From: a bacterium
GTDB lineage: Bacteria; Chloroflexota; Dormibacteria; Aeolococcales; Bog-877
Reading direction: 5' to 3'
Assembly (NCBI GenBank): GCA_021795235.1
Contig: JAJYPP010000026.1
Location: 1-38,922 of the forward strand
DNA length: 38,922 nt
Part shown: piece after piece, positions 24,503 through 33,221 of the stretch
Layout of the letters: every line of letters starts with the position of its first letter
Numbering within the stretch: the stretch's first letter is position 1
Program-made: the position numbers and the translations under genes
Notes under the pieces: generated by a model
Databases searched by the model: none
Told to the model about the DNA's origin: nothing
Seen by the model: the letters and a program-made list of their open reading frames with translations, nothing else

Positions 24503-24534
24503 ACAGCCGCCCCGGAGGGAACCGGGGCGGCTGT
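24503..24534 (+). terminator. glnA terminator
   Basis: ACAGCCGCCCCGG (24503-24515) pairs perfectly over 13 bp with CCGGGGCGGCTGT (24522-24534) around an AGGGAA loop, seven bases after the glnA stop. No T-run follows, as is common for intrinsic terminators of high-GC genomes. Confidence 0.8.
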
Positions 24535-24692
24535 GTCCGCCGGAGGAAGTGCCGACGGAAGGAGAGAGAGGGACTCGTTGCCGGTCTTGTTGAAGGGAGT
24601 CGCAACCGGCGTCCCGAGCAGAGGTTAGGCTCTGGCTCTGGGTGCGGGTTCCCCTCGTTTCAGGATTGTTACCCGAGCCGAGGGCCGGCTCC

Positions 24693-25640
24693 TCAACCGC
24701 CGCCCGCCGCCGCTGGCGGTGACGACGCCAGGGGCGGTCTGGTCACCACCACCATGATGACCCCGGCTATGACCAGCAGGCCTCCGAACAAGGTCGCCAG
24801 TCCGGGCCGCTCGCCTGCGATGAGAACGGCCAGGGCCGTGCCCACCAGCGGCTGGATGAACAGCAAGGGCGCCACCGCGCCCGGCATCACCCGCTGCAGC
24901 CCGTAGAACCAGGCCCAGTAGCCGACCACGGTGGTCACGATCCCCAGGTAGAGCCCCGCCGCCACCACGCTCCAGCTCAGACCCGACCAGTCCCTCGCCG
25001 CCAGGGCCGAGAGGCCCGCCGGCCACCAGACCACCAGACTGCCGCAGACGAGGGCGGAGGTGACCAGAAATGGGGGATAGCGGGAGACGACCGTCTTACC
25101 CACGATCGTGAAGCAGGCCTCGAGCAGCAGCGAAAGCAGGATGAGGAGGTTGCCGAGCAGGTGGCCAGCCCCGAAACCGCCCGGCAGTCGGAGGCCCCCG
25201 GCCACGATCAGGTAAATGCCACCTCCTCCCAGCACCAGCCCCACCGTCTCGACCCGGCGTATCCGCTCGCCCAGGAGCAGCACGCTAAGGACGACCGTCG
25301 CCAGCGCCTCGGCCCCGATGAGCAGCGCCATGTCGGTGGCGGTCGAGAGGCTGAGCCCCCAGTACTCAAAGGCCTTGTTGCCGATGAAGCCCAGAGCGCA
25401 CATGGCGGCCAAGCGCAGCTGGTCGGGTCGGTCCCGAGGCAGCAAGCGGCGGTGGCGCCAAAGATAGGGGGCGAGGACCAGGGCCGCAACCGTGAACCGA
25501 ACCATGTTGAGGCTGGCGAATGGCCACGTCGCCAGGGCCAGCTTGGCGGTGACATAGGATCCCGCGAACAGACAGTTGGCCCCCGCCAGGATGAGCAGGG
25601 CGCGTCTCTCCGGCCTCATCTGAGGGCCGCCGGCAGCCAT
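24693..25640 (-). CDS. EamA/DMT-family transporter
   Basis: A 315-residue membrane protein with about ten hydrophobic helices arranged as two EamA repeats. The first begins LLILAGANCLFAGSYVTAKLAL, the second near LLILLSLLLEACFTIVGKTVVSRYPP. PLLFIQPLVGTALAVLIAGERP is the typical end of an EamA repeat. Members export or import small metabolites; the substrate is not predictable. ATG 25640 or ATG 25619 (MRPERRALL) may be the start. It lies 128 bases downstream of dxs in the same direction and may be co-transcribed. Confidence 0.85.
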   Translation of the reverse strand: MAAGGPQMRPERRALLILAGANCLFAGSYVTAKLALATWPFASLNMVRFTVAALVLAPYLWRHRRLLPRDRPDQLRLAAMCALGFIGNKAFEYWGLSLSTATDMALLIGAEALATVVLSVLLLGERIRRVETVGLVLGGGGIYLIVAGGLRLPGGFGAGHLLGNLLILLSLLLEACFTIVGKTVVSRYPPFLVTSALVCGSLVVWWPAGLSALAARDWSGLSWSVVAAGLYLGIVTTVVGYWAWFYGLQRVMPGAVAPLLFIQPLVGTALAVLIAGERPGLATLFGGLLVIAGVIMVVVTRPPLASSPPAAAGGG

Positions 25641-25768
25641 CCTGTGATCACGAGAGGCCCCTCCACCGCACCGCCCTCTGGGAAGATCCGCAGTTCATTG
25701 AGGAAGGCCTGACCTGGGCGGGTTGTACCGGTTGGCCGTGCTCGGGGCGAACGGCGGGACGCTGGGCG

Positions 25769-27700
25769 TCAGCCGGCTTCCTGTGCCCGAGCTGTTCCCC
25801 CCTCGGTGGCCTCGAGAGCAGAGACAGCGGCCGCCGCCACCCCCTGGGCTGTGAGGCCGAACTCCGCCAGCAGTTCGGCCTGAGAGCCGTGGGGGAGAAA
25901 CTGGTCGGGCAGGGCCACCTGCTTGACCGGGCAGACCACCGAGGCCGCCATGAGCGATTCCATGACCGCCGCCCCGAGTCCGCCCTTCACAGTGTTGTCC
26001 TCGACTGTGACCAGAGCCCGATGCGCTCGCGCCCAATCAGGTAGGCGCCGGTCCACCGGCTTGAGGAATCGGGCGTCCGCCACCGACGCTGAAAGGCCCG
26101 ACGACTCCAGCAGTGCGCAGGCATTGAGGGCGACGTGGACCATCTTGCCGGCGGCGCAGATGAGGACGTCGGCGCCACCATCCTTGACCATCTCCCAGCT
26201 GAGGCTGGGCAGGGGCCGCAGGTCGACGACCCGCTCTCCCGCAGAACCCCGCGGGTAGCGGATGGCGAAGGGCCCATGGTGGCGAACCGCGGTCGCCACC
26301 AGCTGCCCGAGCTGGGCGGCGTCCCTGGGTGTGGAGACCACCAGATTGGGTACCAGCCGGAGGTAGCTCAGGTCGAACATCCCGTGGTGGGAGCTGCCAT
26401 CGGGTCCGGTGACCCCGGCGCGGTCGAGCACGAAGGTGACCGGGAGATTGTGCAGTCCGACGTCGGTGATCACCTGATCGAAGGCGCGCTGCAGGAAGGT
26501 CGAGTAGATGCAGACCACCGGGTGCAGCCCGCCCATTGCCAGACCGGCCGCGAAGGTGACCGCATGCTGCTCGGCGATTCCCACGTCGTAGAAGCGGTCC
26601 GGGAAGCGCTGGGCGAACTTGAGCAGCCCGGTGGACGAGGCCATTGCAGCGGTGATTGCGACCAGACTGGGATCCTCCTCCGCCAGCGCCAGCAGGACCT
26701 CCTCGAACACATCCGTGTAGCTGACCCCGGCCCCGTGGATCTTGCCGGTGGCGATGTCGAAGGCGCCCACCCCGTGGAACTTGTCGATCTCGTCGTCCTC
26801 GGCGGGACTGAAGCCATGCCCCTTGTCGGTCACCACGTGGATCACGACCGGGCCCCTGAGGTTGCGGGCGAGCTTGAGGGCTCCCTCCACCGCCTCCAGG
26901 TCATGCCCATCGATGGGGCCGGAGTACTTGATCCCCAAGTCCTCGAAGAATACGTTCGGCGAGACCAGCTGCTTCATCCCGGTCTTGAAGCGCTTGGCCA
27001 TTTCGTGGGCCGGCTCACCGACCGCGGGGATGGAGCTGAGGAAGTCCGAGATCCCGGTCTTGGCCGCCTCATATCTGGGGTTGAGGCGCAGCCGGGCCAG
27101 GTGGTTGGCCAGGCCACCCACCGTGGGGGCATAGGAGCGGCCGTTGTCGTTGAGGATGATGACCAGGTCGGGACGCAGAGACCCGATGTTGTTGAGGGCC
27201 TCGTAGGCCATCCCGCCGGTGAGAGAGCCGTCGCCCACCACCACCACCACCTTCCCCTGATCACCTCGGCGGCGCCGTGCCTGGGCCAGGCCGAGGGCGT
27301 AGCTCAGCCCGGTCGACGCGTGGCTGTTCTCAATGAGGTCGTGGGGGGACTCGGCGCGGTTGGGATAGCCGGAGAGGCCACCCGCCTGGCGCAGCGTCGC
27401 GAACTGGGCCTTGCGCCCGGTCAGGATCTTGTGGACGTAGGCCTGGTGCCCGGTGTCGAAGACGATCTGGTCCTTGGGGCTGTCGAACACCCGATGGATG
27501 GCGAGCGTGATCTCGACCACGCCCAGGTTGGGCCCCAGATGGCCGCCGGTCTGGGAGACTCGATCCACCAGGAACTCGCGGATCTCCTGGGCCAGCACCA
27601 GGCAGTCGGCGTGGCTCAGATCCCGGCAGTCGGCGGGGCAGTTGACGCGTTCCAGCACCGAGCGCGGCGCAGCGCCACCTCTGTTCTTGGGTGCCGGCAT
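25769..27700 (-). CDS. dxs: 1-deoxy-D-xylulose-5-phosphate synthase
   Basis: A 643-residue thiamine-diphosphate enzyme condensing pyruvate and glyceraldehyde 3-phosphate, the first step of the MEP isoprenoid pathway (EC 2.2.1.7). It shows GGHLGPNLGVVEITLA, the cofactor motif GDGSLTGGMAYEALNN, the central DKGHGFSPAE, then YDVGIAEQHAVTFAAGLA and HHGMFDLSYLR. The C-terminal transketolase domain is complete. A TATAGT -10 element ends eight bases before the ATG, so the mRNA is probably leaderless. The first 20 residues are variable. Confidence 0.96.
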   Translation of the reverse strand: MPAPKNRGGAAPRSVLERVNCPADCRDLSHADCLVLAQEIREFLVDRVSQTGGHLGPNLGVVEITLAIHRVFDSPKDQIVFDTGHQAYVHKILTGRKAQFATLRQAGGLSGYPNRAESPHDLIENSHASTGLSYALGLAQARRRRGDQGKVVVVVGDGSLTGGMAYEALNNIGSLRPDLVIILNDNGRSYAPTVGGLANHLARLRLNPRYEAAKTGISDFLSSIPAVGEPAHEMAKRFKTGMKQLVSPNVFFEDLGIKYSGPIDGHDLEAVEGALKLARNLRGPVVIHVVTDKGHGFSPAEDDEIDKFHGVGAFDIATGKIHGAGVSYTDVFEEVLLALAEEDPSLVAITAAMASSTGLLKFAQRFPDRFYDVGIAEQHAVTFAAGLAMGGLHPVVCIYSTFLQRAFDQVITDVGLHNLPVTFVLDRAGVTGPDGSSHHGMFDLSYLRLVPNLVVSTPRDAAQLGQLVATAVRHHGPFAIRYPRGSAGERVVDLRPLPSLSWEMVKDGGADVLICAAGKMVHVALNACALLESSGLSASVADARFLKPVDRRLPDWARAHRALVTVEDNTVKGGLGAAVMESLMAASVVCPVKQVALPDQFLPHGSQAELLAEFGLTAQGVAAAAVSALEATEGGTARAQEAG

Positions 27701-27708
27701 GACTTCTA

Positions 27709-27714
27709 ACTATA
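27709..27714 (-). promoter_or_regulatory. -10 element of dxs (leaderless)
   Basis: TATAGT on the minus strand lies eight bases upstream of the dxs ATG, placing the transcription start at or next to the start codon. There is no Shine-Dalgarno sequence in the gap. Confidence 0.55.
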
Positions 27715-27918
27715 TCCTCGATCCGAGTTCGCGGCCAGCCGCTGATCTGGCCCGCGGGTCCTTGTGCCCGACCGCCGAGCCGGGCTGGCGGCCCTCGCCC
27801 ACAGGATCCCTTGCCGGTCGGATCCCGCCGCTCCGGCGACCGCCGGGCGGCCGGCCCAAGCGGTCTCTGGCAAGCTCGCCGAGCGGGATCAGCGGCGGCG
27901 GTGGTGCATCATAAAGGA

Positions 27919-28611
27919 ATGAGCCAGCGCCGACCAACCAGGGCCAGGAGGTCCCTGCCCAGTTCAGGGAGCCCCGGACAGCGTGGATCGGCACCTGCCG
28001 TTGGGGGGGGATGGGCGACCGAGCTCGCCCTGGCGATCGGCTTGGTGGCCGTCGTGTCGGGGCTGGCCAACTTTGTTTCGCTGCTGGTGGTATTGGCAAC
28101 CATGGCCCACGCGGGGCCACCCCAGGGACCGATAACCTACCTGCCGGTTCTCGCAGGGGCCATGGTCGGGCTGGTCGGAGACGTCCTGCTGCTGCGCGGA
28201 ACCCTGGGAGTCCTGCGCCCGGGGATCCGGTTCGGCTCGGGGCGCGGCTCGGTCATCGGCGGGTTGGTAATGCAACTGGTGGCCGCTGCCGCAGTGGGGA
28301 CCTTGGAGGCCTACTGGATGATCACCGTGGGGTACCTGGTCCTGGTCGGTACGCTGGCCGTTCTCTGGATCCGAATGACCCCCGCAGCAGCCCCCCCGCC
28401 GCGCGCTCAGCACCCATCCGGCCGGGAGCACCCGAGTAGCCCGGCGCCGAGCCGAAGTGGCCGCTGGACGCTGCAGGGGGCTCAGCAACCGATGCCCTGG
28501 TCGGGAGAGGTGCCGCTGCCTCCCTCGGCGCCGGCGGGGCGGCCGGAAGTGGAGGGTGCCGTGACCCCTGGATCGCAGGCACCCGCCACCTGGAAGCGCC
28601 CTGAAGGTTGA
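27919..28611 (+). CDS. membrane protein of unknown function
   Basis: About 230 residues. A basic, serine-rich N-terminus (1-30) is followed by hydrophobic helices at about residues 34-63, 72-97 and 112-150, the last long enough for two spans. A proline-rich hydrophilic tail takes up residues about 155-230. I do not recognise a family. ATG 27919 directly follows AAAGGA, too close for a ribosome binding site, while CATCAT at 27907-27912 could be a -10 for a leaderless transcript. It is divergent from dxs and is followed 58 bases later by a CPBP protease gene in the same direction. Confidence 0.6.
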   Translation: MSQRRPTRARRSLPSSGSPGQRGSAPAVGGGWATELALAIGLVAVVSGLANFVSLLVVLATMAHAGPPQGPITYLPVLAGAMVGLVGDVLLLRGTLGVLRPGIRFGSGRGSVIGGLVMQLVAAAAVGTLEAYWMITVGYLVLVGTLAVLWIRMTPAAAPPPRAQHPSGREHPSSPAPSRSGRWTLQGAQQPMPWSGEVPLPPSAPAGRPEVEGAVTPGSQAPATWKRPEG

Positions 28612-28669
28612 GGTAACCGGGCAGCAGCCTGGGTCTAGCCCCGAGTGCACCTCCTGGGGCATTCGCGAG

Positions 28670-29392
28670 GTGGTCCTGGGGATCGCGGCGGCGGTTCCTG
28701 CGGTCCTGGTGGCGATCATCGCGGTCGCGGCGATAACGGATGGCCTGAGCCGGGCCAAGGTGATAGGCAGCCTCAGCGGGCGCTCGGCCCGGGCGATCCT
28801 GCCCTTCTACAACCTGGCCACGACCCTGGCCTTCTACGGAGCGTTGCTGGTGGTGGTCCTCTTCTTCGCCAGCCGCCACGGCGGTGGGGTGTGGCGCCAG
28901 TTGGGGCTGCGAAAGCCCCCCTACTGGGTCTTCCCGTTGATGCCGGTACTGGCCTTGGCCTTGCAGTTCGCCACCGGCCTCATCTCCGAAGCCCTGTCGC
29001 CTCTGCTGGGCGGGATGACCAATCCTCAGGGGTGCAGCATCTCCCAGGGCTTTGGCCACGACGCCTACCTCGGGGTGATCGCGATCGTCGTGATCGCTCC
29101 GGTGGTGGAGGAGATAGCCTTCCGGGGCTTCATCTTCGGGGGGCTTCGAGGGCGGATCGGGACGGCCTGGGCTGTCGTCGCCAGCTCGCTGGTCTTCGCT
29201 CTGGCCCACACGCTGTCGGTGGGGGGCTCGATCCTGCTGCTTGGTCCGTCGCTGTTCATAGCCGGAGTCGCCCTGGCCCTGGTCTACGAGAGGACCAAGT
29301 CGCTCTATCCGGGGATGGCCCTGCATGCCTCCTTCAACCTGGTGGCAGTGGTCGTGATCTTCCTCTCCTCCACCGCAGCGAACTGCCACTGA
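28670..29392 (+). CDS. CPBP-family intramembrane metalloprotease
   Basis: A 240-residue polytopic protein of the CAAX protease/bacteriocin-processing (Abi) family. The three active-site motifs are VVEEIAFRGF (EExxxR), VFALAH (FxxxH) and ALHASFNL (HxxxN-like), spread over the last four helices. Its substrate is unknown. GTG 28670 is the first start in the frame, although the opening helix begins at once. Some members process secreted peptides, others process prenylated proteins. Confidence 0.85.
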   Translation: MVLGIAAAVPAVLVAIIAVAAITDGLSRAKVIGSLSGRSARAILPFYNLATTLAFYGALLVVVLFFASRHGGGVWRQLGLRKPPYWVFPLMPVLALALQFATGLISEALSPLLGGMTNPQGCSISQGFGHDAYLGVIAIVVIAPVVEEIAFRGFIFGGLRGRIGTAWAVVASSLVFALAHTLSVGGSILLLGPSLFIAGVALALVYERTKSLYPGMALHASFNLVAVVVIFLSSTAANCH

Positions 29393-29821
29393 CCTGGGTC
29401 CCGCCGCACGGGCGCCTCGTCGTGGCAGGAATCGCCCACTGGATGCGGTAACCGGGCATGGTCTTGGAGGTCTGGGAGGACATGGGCCGGGTCGTTCTGC
29501 CTCCAGGCCGGAAGTGACCAACAGCCGTCCTCCGGCGGCAGGCGAGTACGACCATCGCCCCGGGGCGTCAAGCTTAGGGTGGACCAAACGGTGTTTGGCG
29601 GCATGGAGTCCGTCGGGGAGTGGGGATGTCGACCGCGTGCAGCATGGAGGCCAATGGAGAGCCAGCCGCACCGGTGACCTCGGAGGTTTCGACGAGGCCC
29701 TCGTGCCTGCGGAGCATCACCAAGGGCTGGTCGCTGGCCGTGGCCAGGAATGACGGCCCGATGGCAACGGCGCCGGGACGATCGGGCCGCGGGCCATCGC
29801 ATGCATGAGCAGGAGGGCCCC
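29393..29821. other. 429-base stretch without a supported gene
   Basis: No open frame here has a recognisable family on either strand. CCAAAC and GTTTGG at 29584-29598 form a perfect 6-bp inverted repeat with a GGT centre, four bases after a TAGGGT hexamer (29575-29580). This could be a promoter with an operator for the MFS gene downstream, but no -35 is visible. Confidence 0.4.
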
Positions 29822-31051
29822 GTGCTACCGGGCCGAGTGACGGATTCGGCCAATGGGCGATGGCTGGCATTGGGACTGCTGGCGACCGCGATGGTGCTTG
29901 CCATGACCACATGGTTCTCAGCGACCGCAGTAGGTCCGCAGCTGCGGCTGGCATGGTCGCTATCGACGTTGACAGCGAGCCTTCTGAGCATAGCCGTGCA
30001 AGCAGGCTTCGTGGCCGGTGCGCTGCTGGTCGCTGTGGCCAACCTTCCCGATGTCATGCCACCCCGGACGCTCATACTCTTGGGCAGCCTGGGAGCGGCG
30101 TTGGCCAATGGGCTCCTGGTCACCTCACCGCCGATCGGTCTGGCCATCGCCTTGCGATTCCTAACCGGCGCGTTTCTCGCCGGCGTCTACCCGCCTGCGC
30201 TAAAGGCGATGTTGACCTGGTTCCAGGCGGGGCGCGGAACCGTCCTCGGGGTCATGGTGGGGGCGCTCACCCTGGGTTCCGCGGCGCCACAGCTCCTGAA
30301 TGCACTTGGGGGCGCCAGGTGGCAGGTGGTCATCATTGTGACCTCGGTGCTCACGGTCATTGGCGGGGTGATCACCAGATATCTCGGCAGGGACGGCCCG
30401 TTCTCGTTCCCACGGGCGGTCTTCGACCCCAGGCAGGCAATCGCGGTAATGCGCAACCGGGCGGTGCGGCTGGCCTGCATCGGCTACTTCGGCCACATGT
30501 GGGAGCTGTATGCCATGTGGACGTGGATCTACGCGTTCAGCCGCGCTGAGCTGCAGGTGGGCGGGACCAGTTCGTCGGCCACGTTCGACTCCCTGGCCGC
30601 CTTCGTAATCATCGGGAGCGGCGCCCTTGGCTGCCTGGCCGGGGGGATTCTGGGCGATCGGTGGGGCCGGACGCGGCTGACCCGCCTGTCGATGGCGCTT
30701 TCGGGGACGTGTTGCCTGGTCATTGGCCCTGCCGCCCATCTGGGAGACGTGGTGGTCCTCGCGGTCGCGGTCTTCTGGGGATTCTGGGTGGTCGCAGACT
30801 CGGCTCAGTTCACCACCATCGTCACCGAAACCTGCGACCAAGACTACGTGGGCACGGCGGTAACCTTGCAGATCGCGGTGGGTTTCACGCTGACCGTGGT
30901 CACAATCTGGCTCATCCCGGTTGTCCAGAACGCGGTGGGCTGGACCTGGGCTTTCGCCGTCCTGGCGCCGGGCCCGCTCCTGGGTGTGGCGGCCATGACG
31001 AGGCTCTTGCACTCACCGGAGGCCCGTCTCATAGCGGGTGGGCGCGGGTAG
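29822..31051 (+). CDS. MFS transporter
   Basis: About 409 residues with twelve hydrophobic helices of the major facilitator superfamily. RFLTGAFLAGVYPPALKAM resembles the helix 4-5 signature, and GDRWGRTRLTR is the A-like loop between helices 8 and 9. It looks like the cyanate/YfkL-type general branch; the substrate is unknown. GTG 29822 follows AGGAGG (29811-29816) by five bases and is preferred to ATG 29801 or the longer frame from 29750. It ends where a 15-bp sequence shared with the dhaK scar begins. Confidence 0.85.
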   Translation: MLPGRVTDSANGRWLALGLLATAMVLAMTTWFSATAVGPQLRLAWSLSTLTASLLSIAVQAGFVAGALLVAVANLPDVMPPRTLILLGSLGAALANGLLVTSPPIGLAIALRFLTGAFLAGVYPPALKAMLTWFQAGRGTVLGVMVGALTLGSAAPQLLNALGGARWQVVIIVTSVLTVIGGVITRYLGRDGPFSFPRAVFDPRQAIAVMRNRAVRLACIGYFGHMWELYAMWTWIYAFSRAELQVGGTSSSATFDSLAAFVIIGSGALGCLAGGILGDRWGRTRLTRLSMALSGTCCLVIGPAAHLGDVVVLAVAVFWGFWVVADSAQFTTIVTETCDQDYVGTAVTLQIAVGFTLTVVTIWLIPVVQNAVGWTWAFAVLAPGPLLGVAAMTRLLHSPEARLIAGGRG

Positions 31052-31052
31052 C

Positions 31053-31067
31053 GAGCAGTTGAGCGCG
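31053..31067 (+). repeat. second copy of a 15-bp sequence found in the dhaK scar
   Basis: GAGCAGTTGAGCGCG is identical to 6848-6862. Here it starts two bases after the MFS stop codon. The sequences beyond it differ, and the hairpin next to the other copy is not present here. The rest of 31068-31239 has no recognisable gene. Confidence 0.4.
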
Positions 31068-31239
31068 TTGCGGCACCAGCGCGGCCGAGCACGGACAGCA
31101 AGATCACAGCGAGGAGCCGCCGGCAGCGGTCGCCCGCTACGCCCGCGTTTGGACCATGGAGCTCGGCCGCTCAGGGGCTCGGCGGTGCCGCCGGGAAAGC
31201 CGTGGGGGCCCGGAAGCGCCGGGAGATTGAACCTCGGGG

Positions 31240-32010
31240 TCAAGCGCCCCGGCTCAGCAGGGCCCGCCCCAGGGCAGCGCACCCGGCCACCGAGACGACC
31301 AGGAAGGCCGCGGCGGCGATCAGGAAGCTGAGCGAGCTGCCGTAGGGGGGGTTGCCGTGAAGCACCAGCTGGAAGCCGTCGGTCAGGTAGCTGAAGGGCA
31401 GCAGCTGCGCCACCCAGTAGCGGATGCCGCTCGCGGGCACCCCGGTGAAGAGGCCCGACAGGAAGAGCAGCGGGGCGAGGATGACCGCCAGGAAGAGCAT
31501 CGCCTCCCCGGCGTTGTCGGTCAGCGCCGCGACCGCGAGCCCGATCGAGCCTGAGAACGCGAGCGTTGCCAGCGCCAGCAACCAGGTCGACAGGATGACC
31601 ACAGGGTCGGGCCGCTGGGTGATCTCGAGGATCGAGAAGATGAGGGTCGCCTGCAGGCAGTCCACCATCCAGCCCGCGAAGAAGATCTCCAAAGAGATCC
31701 TCCACGCCGGTATGGGCAGCACCGCGAGCCGATCCAGCCAACCGGTGCCCCGCGAGCGGGTGACGCTGACCCCAGTCCCCACGGTGCCCACCATCGCGAT
31801 CAGGATGGTGAGCAGCATGCCGGCGAAGAACTGGGGCGCGTTGGTGGCGGCCAGGGGTATCACCAGCAGCAGTGGGAAGCCCATCTTGATGAGGAGTGCC
31901 CGGCGCCGAGAGAGGGTGGCCATCAGCTCCAGCCGCCACAGGGAGCGGGGCTGACCTCTGCCCACTTGCCGGGTGACCGAGGTGTCGAGGGTGGCGGCTG
32001 GCTCAGGCAT
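31240..32010 (-). CDS. ABC-2 type transporter permease
   Basis: A 256-residue permease with six hydrophobic helices at about residues 45-62, 66-85, 108-130, 140-165, 172-192 and 228-250. ALTDNAGEAMLFLAVILAPLLFLSGLFTG and the VAQLLPFSYLTDGFQ segment are characteristic of ABC-2 (DrrB/NodJ-like) exporters. Its ATG overlaps the end of the ATPase gene by eight bases, so the two form one exporter. The exported compound is unknown; drugs, lipids and glycans are all known for the family. Confidence 0.87.
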   Translation of the reverse strand: MPEPAATLDTSVTRQVGRGQPRSLWRLELMATLSRRRALLIKMGFPLLLVIPLAATNAPQFFAGMLLTILIAMVGTVGTGVSVTRSRGTGWLDRLAVLPIPAWRISLEIFFAGWMVDCLQATLIFSILEITQRPDPVVILSTWLLALATLAFSGSIGLAVAALTDNAGEAMLFLAVILAPLLFLSGLFTGVPASGIRYWVAQLLPFSYLTDGFQLVLHGNPPYGSSLSFLIAAAAFLVVSVAGCAALGRALLSRGA

Positions 32011-32917
32011 TGAGGCTCTGGCCTGTGATCCGAAGGAAGCAGTCTGCCAACCCGGGCTCTCTCACCGACAGATCGAGCAAGGTGGAATCGAGCTCGCGCA
32101 GGGTCGCCAGCAGGTCTGCCAGCAGCCCCTCCCTGGGCCCCGCCAACACCAGCGCGCCCTCCTCGGTTGCCACCGCCTGCTCCACGCCCAGGACAGCTCG
32201 CATGGCCTCGAGGGGCAGCACTGACTTGGACTTGACTCGGATCTCCCTGGCCCCGCCCAGAGAGGCCAGAAGCTCCCGCACGGGCGCGTCATGGACCACC
32301 TGGCCCTCCACCAGGAAGCAGACCCTGGTGGCCACCTGCTCCACGAATTCGGTGTCGTTGGTGGACAGGCAGGCTGTCAATCCGAAGCTGGAGCGCTCGT
32401 TGAGGGCTCTGGTCAGCCAGCGCTTACCGGCCACATCCAGCCCCAGAGTCGGCTCGTCCAGGAGCAGCAGCCGAGGTTCCCCGGCCAGTGCCTCGGCCAG
32501 CAACAGCCTCCTCCTCATGCCATAGGAATAGGAGGAGACAGGCTCGTCGGCCACCTCCAGCAACTCCGCCTCGAGCAGAAGGGGGGCCGACTGCTCCCCA
32601 TCCGCACGCTTGGAGGCGGCGAAGAAGGCGAGGTTGGCGCGCGCGCTCAGCTCGTCGGCATGGGCGGTGTGGTCGAATACCACCCCGATTTGCCTGCGGG
32701 CCCGGGTGGGGTCGCTGTCCCGAAACCAGCGGACCAAGCCTGCTTGGGGGGTGCTCCTGGTCGCCAGACAGCGCAGCAGTGTGGTCTTGCCACTGCCGTT
32801 GGGACCCAGCAGCGCCACCACCTCACCGGCTCGAATCGTGAGGTCGACGGGGCCCACCCCGCGGCCGTTGCGGAAGCGCCTACTGAGACGCTCCGCCTCG
32901 AGCACCGCCTCGGCCAC
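32003..32917 (-). CDS. ABC transporter ATP-binding protein
   Basis: About 304 residues. Walker A GPNGSGKT is at about residues 40-47, the signature is the ABC-2 variant SYSYGMRRRLLLAEAL, Walker B is LLLLDEPTLGLD, and the switch histidine of the usual H-loop is replaced (STNDTEF). The last 80 residues form an accessory domain. GTG 32917 gives a normal N-terminus; the frame stays open upstream to 33223 but that part is unlike the family. It pairs with the permease downstream. Confidence 0.88.
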   Translation of the reverse strand: MAEAVLEAERLSRRFRNGRGVGPVDLTIRAGEVVALLGPNGSGKTTLLRCLATRSTPQAGLVRWFRDSDPTRARRQIGVVFDHTAHADELSARANLAFFAASKRADGEQSAPLLLEAELLEVADEPVSSYSYGMRRRLLLAEALAGEPRLLLLDEPTLGLDVAGKRWLTRALNERSSFGLTACLSTNDTEFVEQVATRVCFLVEGQVVHDAPVRELLASLGGAREIRVKSKSVLPLEAMRAVLGVEQAVATEEGALVLAGPREGLLADLLATLRELDSTLLDLSVREPGLADCFLRITGQSLNA

Positions 32918-32922
32918 CTTGG

Positions 32923-33147
32923 TCAGTCGATGAACTCGATGACTGTGGCTGGGGTCACCTCCACCAAGCCCGTGGGCACCGTGAAGGCCACCTGGAAGAC
33001 CAGGACCCGTTGCCCAGCCTCCACCTGATGGCCCACCAAGCGGGCCCGAACCATGTTGGAGATGAACGACGGCGCCCTTCGGTTCACTTTGCGAAGCACG
33101 ACTCGGCCGGCTTGCGGAACGGGTCCGGGAGGAAGGATAGGGGCCAT
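32923..33147 (-). CDS. small conserved-looking protein of unknown function, upstream of the ABC exporter
   Basis: A 74-residue frame whose stop is five bases before the ATPase start, so it is positioned as the first gene of the exporter operon. The sequence ends in alternating hydrophobic residues (VFQVAFTVPTGLVEVTPATVIEFID) that suggest beta structure. I do not recognise a family. There is no ribosome binding site, but TACACT at 33159-33154 lies six bases upstream of the ATG, consistent with a leaderless start. It could also be a chance frame. Confidence 0.45.
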   Translation of the reverse strand: MAPILPPGPVPQAGRVVLRKVNRRAPSFISNMVRARLVGHQVEAGQRVLVFQVAFTVPTGLVEVTPATVIEFID

Positions 33148-33221
33148 GAGGGGAGTGTAGTTGGCAGGTCGGAGCTTGGGTGCTCTGCAGGAAGAGGGTC
33201 AAGTGGTGCATATTGGCGCGC

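Noticed and set aside
26135..27709. A 524-codon plus-strand frame opposite dxs
   Set aside because: It mirrors dxs codon structure, has no family features, and dxs is unambiguous.
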